Below, piece after piece: positions 60,708-64,000 of a DNA stretch of 64,000 nt (the stretch's first letter is position 1; every line of letters starts with the position of its first letter). The stretch lies in NCBI GenBank assembly GCA_032622095.1, contig CP136061.1, positions 62,129,127-62,193,126 of the forward strand, given 5' to 3'. The translations under genes were made by a program, and so were the position numbers. Under the pieces are notes generated by a model, which searched no databases, had not been told where the DNA came from, and saw only the letters and a program-made list of their open reading frames with translations. The stretch comes from Siphonodentalium dalli. Its lineage: Eukaryota > Mollusca > Scaphopoda > Gadilida > Siphonodentaliidae.

Positions 60708-61741
60708 CGTGTAATTGGCACAATGGTCTTGCCCCACAGATAAATAACCACCACCGCCGGTATGTAATTGCCCAGTATAACACTTCTTGGTATTCTTTTT
60801 TAGCATTTGCCTTGAAGTGGACATGCGAAAAATGCAAATAGCTGAACTGGAAGCGTTTCCTGTTTCCGACGAAAACGCACCCACAAGAATTCTGTCTGTT
60901 GGCAACATAGTAGAGTTCAAAATGGTGACAGCGCGTACAACATTGTAGTTATTCGACTGCGTCTTACAGTTTAACGGCATGTCTATATAAGATGTATACA
61001 ATTTGTCCTGTTGACAAATTTGGACTAGCTTTGGTACATACTCAGAATTCCCAACTGTCATGTTTTGCTGTGACACGAAATAGTTGTATCCGCTGTCACT
61101 AAAACCAAACATATAACTGAGGACGAAATCTCCAGGATCGACGACACGATCCATTGCTCTGGACAGCAAATGTATCGCGGATGTTTTAGTCACAAGGCCT
61201 TCCAGCTTGTATTCATACTCAAAAGCATCGCTTACACCGAATCGCCTCGTCGATATCGCGGGGACTGAATCTCTGAATCTGCTATCTTCCAAAGACGTGC
61301 CACTATAAGGTGATGCAACGTATATAGCGTTGTTGCCACTTGGTCCTGGGGCAACGAAAGCAACGGTGGACAAATTGGGATTGTTTGAAGCTACGGCAAA
61401 ATCTACTTGTTCGTGAAATCCCCGAACATTACCTAGATCTGCTATGTTTCGTGCCTCACACGCACCCTGATAAACCGACCCGCATGTCAGAAGTCTGGAG
61501 TTTTCGCGGTCTACTATTAAAATTTGGTTTTTGTTGTCCGTGTTGGATTTCGGATAACTGCAAGGAGCCGGCGGGGGTGCACAACGGGTGCTGTCGTTCA
61601 CGGGTCCCGTTTCCTGCCGCTGTAACTCCGTGAGGTTTGAGTCCAGCTCGTAGATCACATTGGTTGCTCCTACGTATATGTTTCCCGTTTGTTCAGCTAA
61701 CACCATGCGAGCTAATGGTGCCGAACTCGAGAATAATCGCT
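60708..61741 (-). CDS. PLXN: Plexin exon: most of the sema beta-propeller
   Basis: This 1034-bp exon codes about 345 residues of the sema domain, the seven-bladed propeller that binds semaphorin. Visible plexin hallmarks are GNIYVGATN near the start, a TGPVND segment followed by paired cysteines, and LLTCGSVYQGAC, the conserved sema cysteine motif. The acceptor has a strong pyrimidine tract ending CTTTCAG at 61742. The donor is ACG followed by GTAAGAG at 60707. The frame stays open upstream to about 61850 but has no ATG there (only a TTG), which favours an internal exon over a first exon. It ends in phase 0. Several N-x-S/T sites fit an extracellular glycoprotein. The real N-terminus and signal peptide were not found. 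Confidence 0.93.
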
Positions 61742-62110
61742 CTGAAAGTAAAGGAAACAATGTACATTTATATAAAAGCCAAACACCTAGAGACAGGAAT
61801 GAGACGACAATGTGTTGTGTTTCACCCTTCTCAATATTACCCCTCGTCAAGTGGTCCTGCTAATTTGCTATGATGCTGTTGGGTCCTGCTGAATTGCTAT
61901 TATGTTAGTAGCACAAACTGATGCTGTTAACAATACCGTTATTTTTTATGAAGTTGTCATTTTTGCGGTGTTCAGATAGTCTGAACATATCCAGGAAAAT
62001 TCATTATGTGTATCAACATTCAACATATAAACACCTCAAATAAAATATTTCGCGATATAAATACCTAAAACAAAGTAAGTTCCCCCTCTCAAATAATACC
62101 CTAATATCTC

Positions 62111-62425
62111 CTATGTTATTCATCAGATCGTTTTGAAATTGTTAAAGAAATGAGAACATGCATGGGAAATACAAAATATTCTGGTTGTCAAGTATACCGA
62201 TGGTTTTCTAATCTTCTTTTGAATGTCGCTTGATTGGAAATATCACACTTTAAACTCTGACGCTTAACATAATTGCGTGTTGGTGGGTTAAAAATTTTCC
62301 AATCAAGCGACATTCAGAAGAAGGTTAGAAAAACATCGGAACAATTAACTGCCACAGAGTTCTGCAATTACCATGTTCTCAATTCGTTAAATATTTCATA
62401 ATGATCTGATGAATAACATAGGAGA
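62111..62425. mobile_element. Fold-back element, about 315 bp
   Basis: TCTCCTATGTTATTCATCAG and its complement form the ends. Inner arms TTTTGAATGTCGCTTGATTG / CCAATCAAGCGACATTCAGA flank a loop of about 60 bp. Confidence 0.85.
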
Positions 62426-62677
62426 CACTGTCGACAGAACACCGCAGTAAATTTGGGAATTCAACCTCATGGGGAAGGGGGACATGTAGGCTGAAGTTGT
62501 CTAACGGTTGGAAAATTTGAGCAACCATGTGCAAATATTAACCCAGTGTAGCACAGTTCGAAATTGAAAGCCATCTAAAAAAATCCTAGCATCGTGTCTG
62601 TCAAGATGTGGTACATGTATCAATCTTTTTAGAGGAGGTCTGGTCGAATAAATTAGATATATCATTGTAAGCAGTGG

Positions 62678-63095
62678 CGCAGTGGTCAAGCCTGCAAATA
62701 GCGTGTCTGTCATTTGCAGAATGAGGTCACCAGAGGGTGAATTTGGTGATGCTATCTCGCATAGCGGGCTAACATCACCAAATTCACCATCTGGAGACCT
62801 CATTCTGCTTAGGCCGCATCTTCTGGGAAGTATCTATTGTATCAAATTAACATTGGTTTTAGTTACTTTTTCCCTTCTGGGAAGTTTCTATATCCCCTAA
62901 TTTGCAGAAGATAAAATTCATAATCGATGTGCCCAATGGGTGAACATCACCAACTTCAACTGGGAACTTCATTCTGATCCTAGGTCTACCATAGCAGTTG
63001 ATGGCCTAAGCTTTGTGGGATAGCGTCACTAAATTCACCCTCTGGGGACCTCATTCTACAAATGACAGACACGCTATTTGCAGGCTTGGCAGTGG
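62678..63095. mobile_element. Inverted-repeat element, about 418 bp
   Basis: CAAGCCTGCAAATAGCGTGT, CTGTCATTTGCAGAATGAGG and the complement at 63050-63095. The AATTCACC.TCTGG.GACCTC arm occurs a third time at the centre (62774). Confidence 0.85.
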
Positions 63096-63148
63096 TAAGT
63101 AATTATCAACAACTCGTCGCATAACGTTCACTTCTCAGTGATCTAAGA

Positions 63149-63240
63149 TATATTTTGGGATTTCTGTTTATCTGTCTGTCTGTTAGCTATGGCCGGGAAA
63201 ACTGCCGGCCGGATTTCGCCGAAACTTGCTATCTAATGAT
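63149..63240 (+). mobile_element. Helitron 5'-end fragment
   Basis: TCTAAGATATATTTTGGGAT, (TCTG)n, TATGGCCGGGAAAACTGCCG and TTTCGCCGAAACTTG parallel the start of the TGACCTTGACC units. Confidence 0.6.
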
Positions 63241-63904
63241 AAAATCCAGGATGGAATGTCATCGCACCGCTTCTGAGAACGTCAGAGCACTCATACTCCA
63301 ATCCCCCGCCACCGCAATGGGTAGTTCATGGGTTAATCGCGTGATAGTTAAAGAGCGTTCGTATCCGCAGTGTCGTTGATAAAGAGAATTTAGACACTGT
63401 TAAACCGTTATATAGGAAATATGCATGCATTTCCATTGCATAGATCTCGCTGTTACGAATCTTCCCAGGGCTGGCAAAATTGTTAATAAATGCGTTTATG
63501 TCTCTTCAATAATTGCCTAATACAATTAAAGCGTGGAGTCTGTCCATTTTCCCATGAAAAATCGAATTCTACGACCATCGGGTTCGAGATATGTTATTAT
63601 TTCCGACATCGTCATTTTTGTCACTCGAAATCACTTCGGCGTCAATTCATCCCTTGCGATGCCTTCTAAAATTAAGAATTCACTTCCCAATTATGCCCCA
63701 GGGTGTGGACTATGAGGAGAGATTTATTGCAAGTCATAAGATATTTTGTATTGCCCGGGAACAATACTTATTAGTTGATTCCATCGATCGTCTTATGTTT
63801 CCGTTTTCGACGCATCGCGTAAATAATGTACTTGCACTAAATCGTACCTCTTGACTCATCGCCGAGAGGCTTTATCTGTATGACATCATAAGGGTGCTGC
63901 TCTG

Positions 63905-64000
63905 TTTTGGACGGGTCAAAACCGTCAAATCGTTACCCCGACCTAACCTTGACCTTCAAAATGGTCAATTCAAGGTCAAATCGGGTAAAACGGACGGATT
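63905..64000 (+). mobile_element. Helitron-module fragment at the window edge
   Basis: GGACGGGTCAAAACC, CCTTGACCTTCAAAATGG and AATTCAAGGTCAAATCGGGT as in units 8-9. Confidence 0.75.

Larger units (their letters stand above)
61742..63904 (-). other. Upstream intron of the sema exon
   Basis: No exon with a start codon and signal peptide was found. 61742-62110 and 63240-63900 are featureless apart from the listed elements. Confidence 0.55.

Noticed and set aside
61741-61850. Open frame upstream of the sema exon with a hydrophobic stretch, as a possible start with signal peptide
   Set aside because: The frame begins at TTG with no ATG, and a strong splice acceptor with pyrimidine tract lies at 61742.

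Overview
The window reads as intron-rich animal nuclear DNA. It is AT-rich, has short exons with GT..AG borders and long introns packed with transposon relics and satellites, and shows no prokaryotic gene organisation. The repeat content (non-LTR retrotransposons, short fold-back elements, tandem Helitron-like units with CAGA/TCTG stretches) resembles that of marine invertebrates, perhaps a mollusc or another lophotrochozoan. That placement is an inference from style, not a database match.

One host gene explains all the recognisable cellular coding sequence. Twelve minus-strand exons between 61741 and 3164 encode the extracellular part of a plexin, the semaphorin receptor. In transcript order they are: the sema beta-propeller (60708-61741, 59833-60039, 54255-54359), PSI1 (53580-53674, 50087-50213), an IPT-type region (36301-36442, 35412-35505), PSI2 (27733-27844), a second IPT-type region (25315-25443, about 10570-10703, 7511-7601) and PSI3 (3164-3321). 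Splice phases match at nine of the eleven junctions as pure phase arithmetic and protein-family fit. The exon at about 10.6 kb fits its downstream partner but not its upstream one. The junction between the second and third sema exons is in phase but looks a few residues short. The signal-peptide exon lies upstream of what I can identify. The later IPT, transmembrane and cytoplasmic GAP exons lie beyond base 1.

Everything else is intronic or flanking repeat. The non-LTR reverse-transcriptase relics (1-325, 4852-7112, 17640-19866, 22050-24240) all lie on the same strand as the gene. Three 400-bp TTAA-flanked piggyBac-like MITEs (15.8, 26.3, 29.2 kb) each carry two long palindromes. Tandem Helitron-like units occupy 38.8-44.2 kb (three minus then six plus, head to head) and 48.25-49.5 kb. 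A 165-bp satellite at 30.1-32.9 kb is interrupted by a 621-bp inverted-repeat element with an 8-bp target duplication. A 46-bp satellite (16 copies) lies at 47.3-48.1 kb, and many fold-back elements and minisatellites fill the rest.

The most interesting points are the triplicated splice acceptor of the exon at 36.3-36.4 kb, the tandem Helitron arrays with A..T flanks, dense TCAAGGTCA nuclear-receptor half-sites inside those modules, and the double-palindrome MITE. No tRNA, rRNA, CRISPR array or second confident gene was found.
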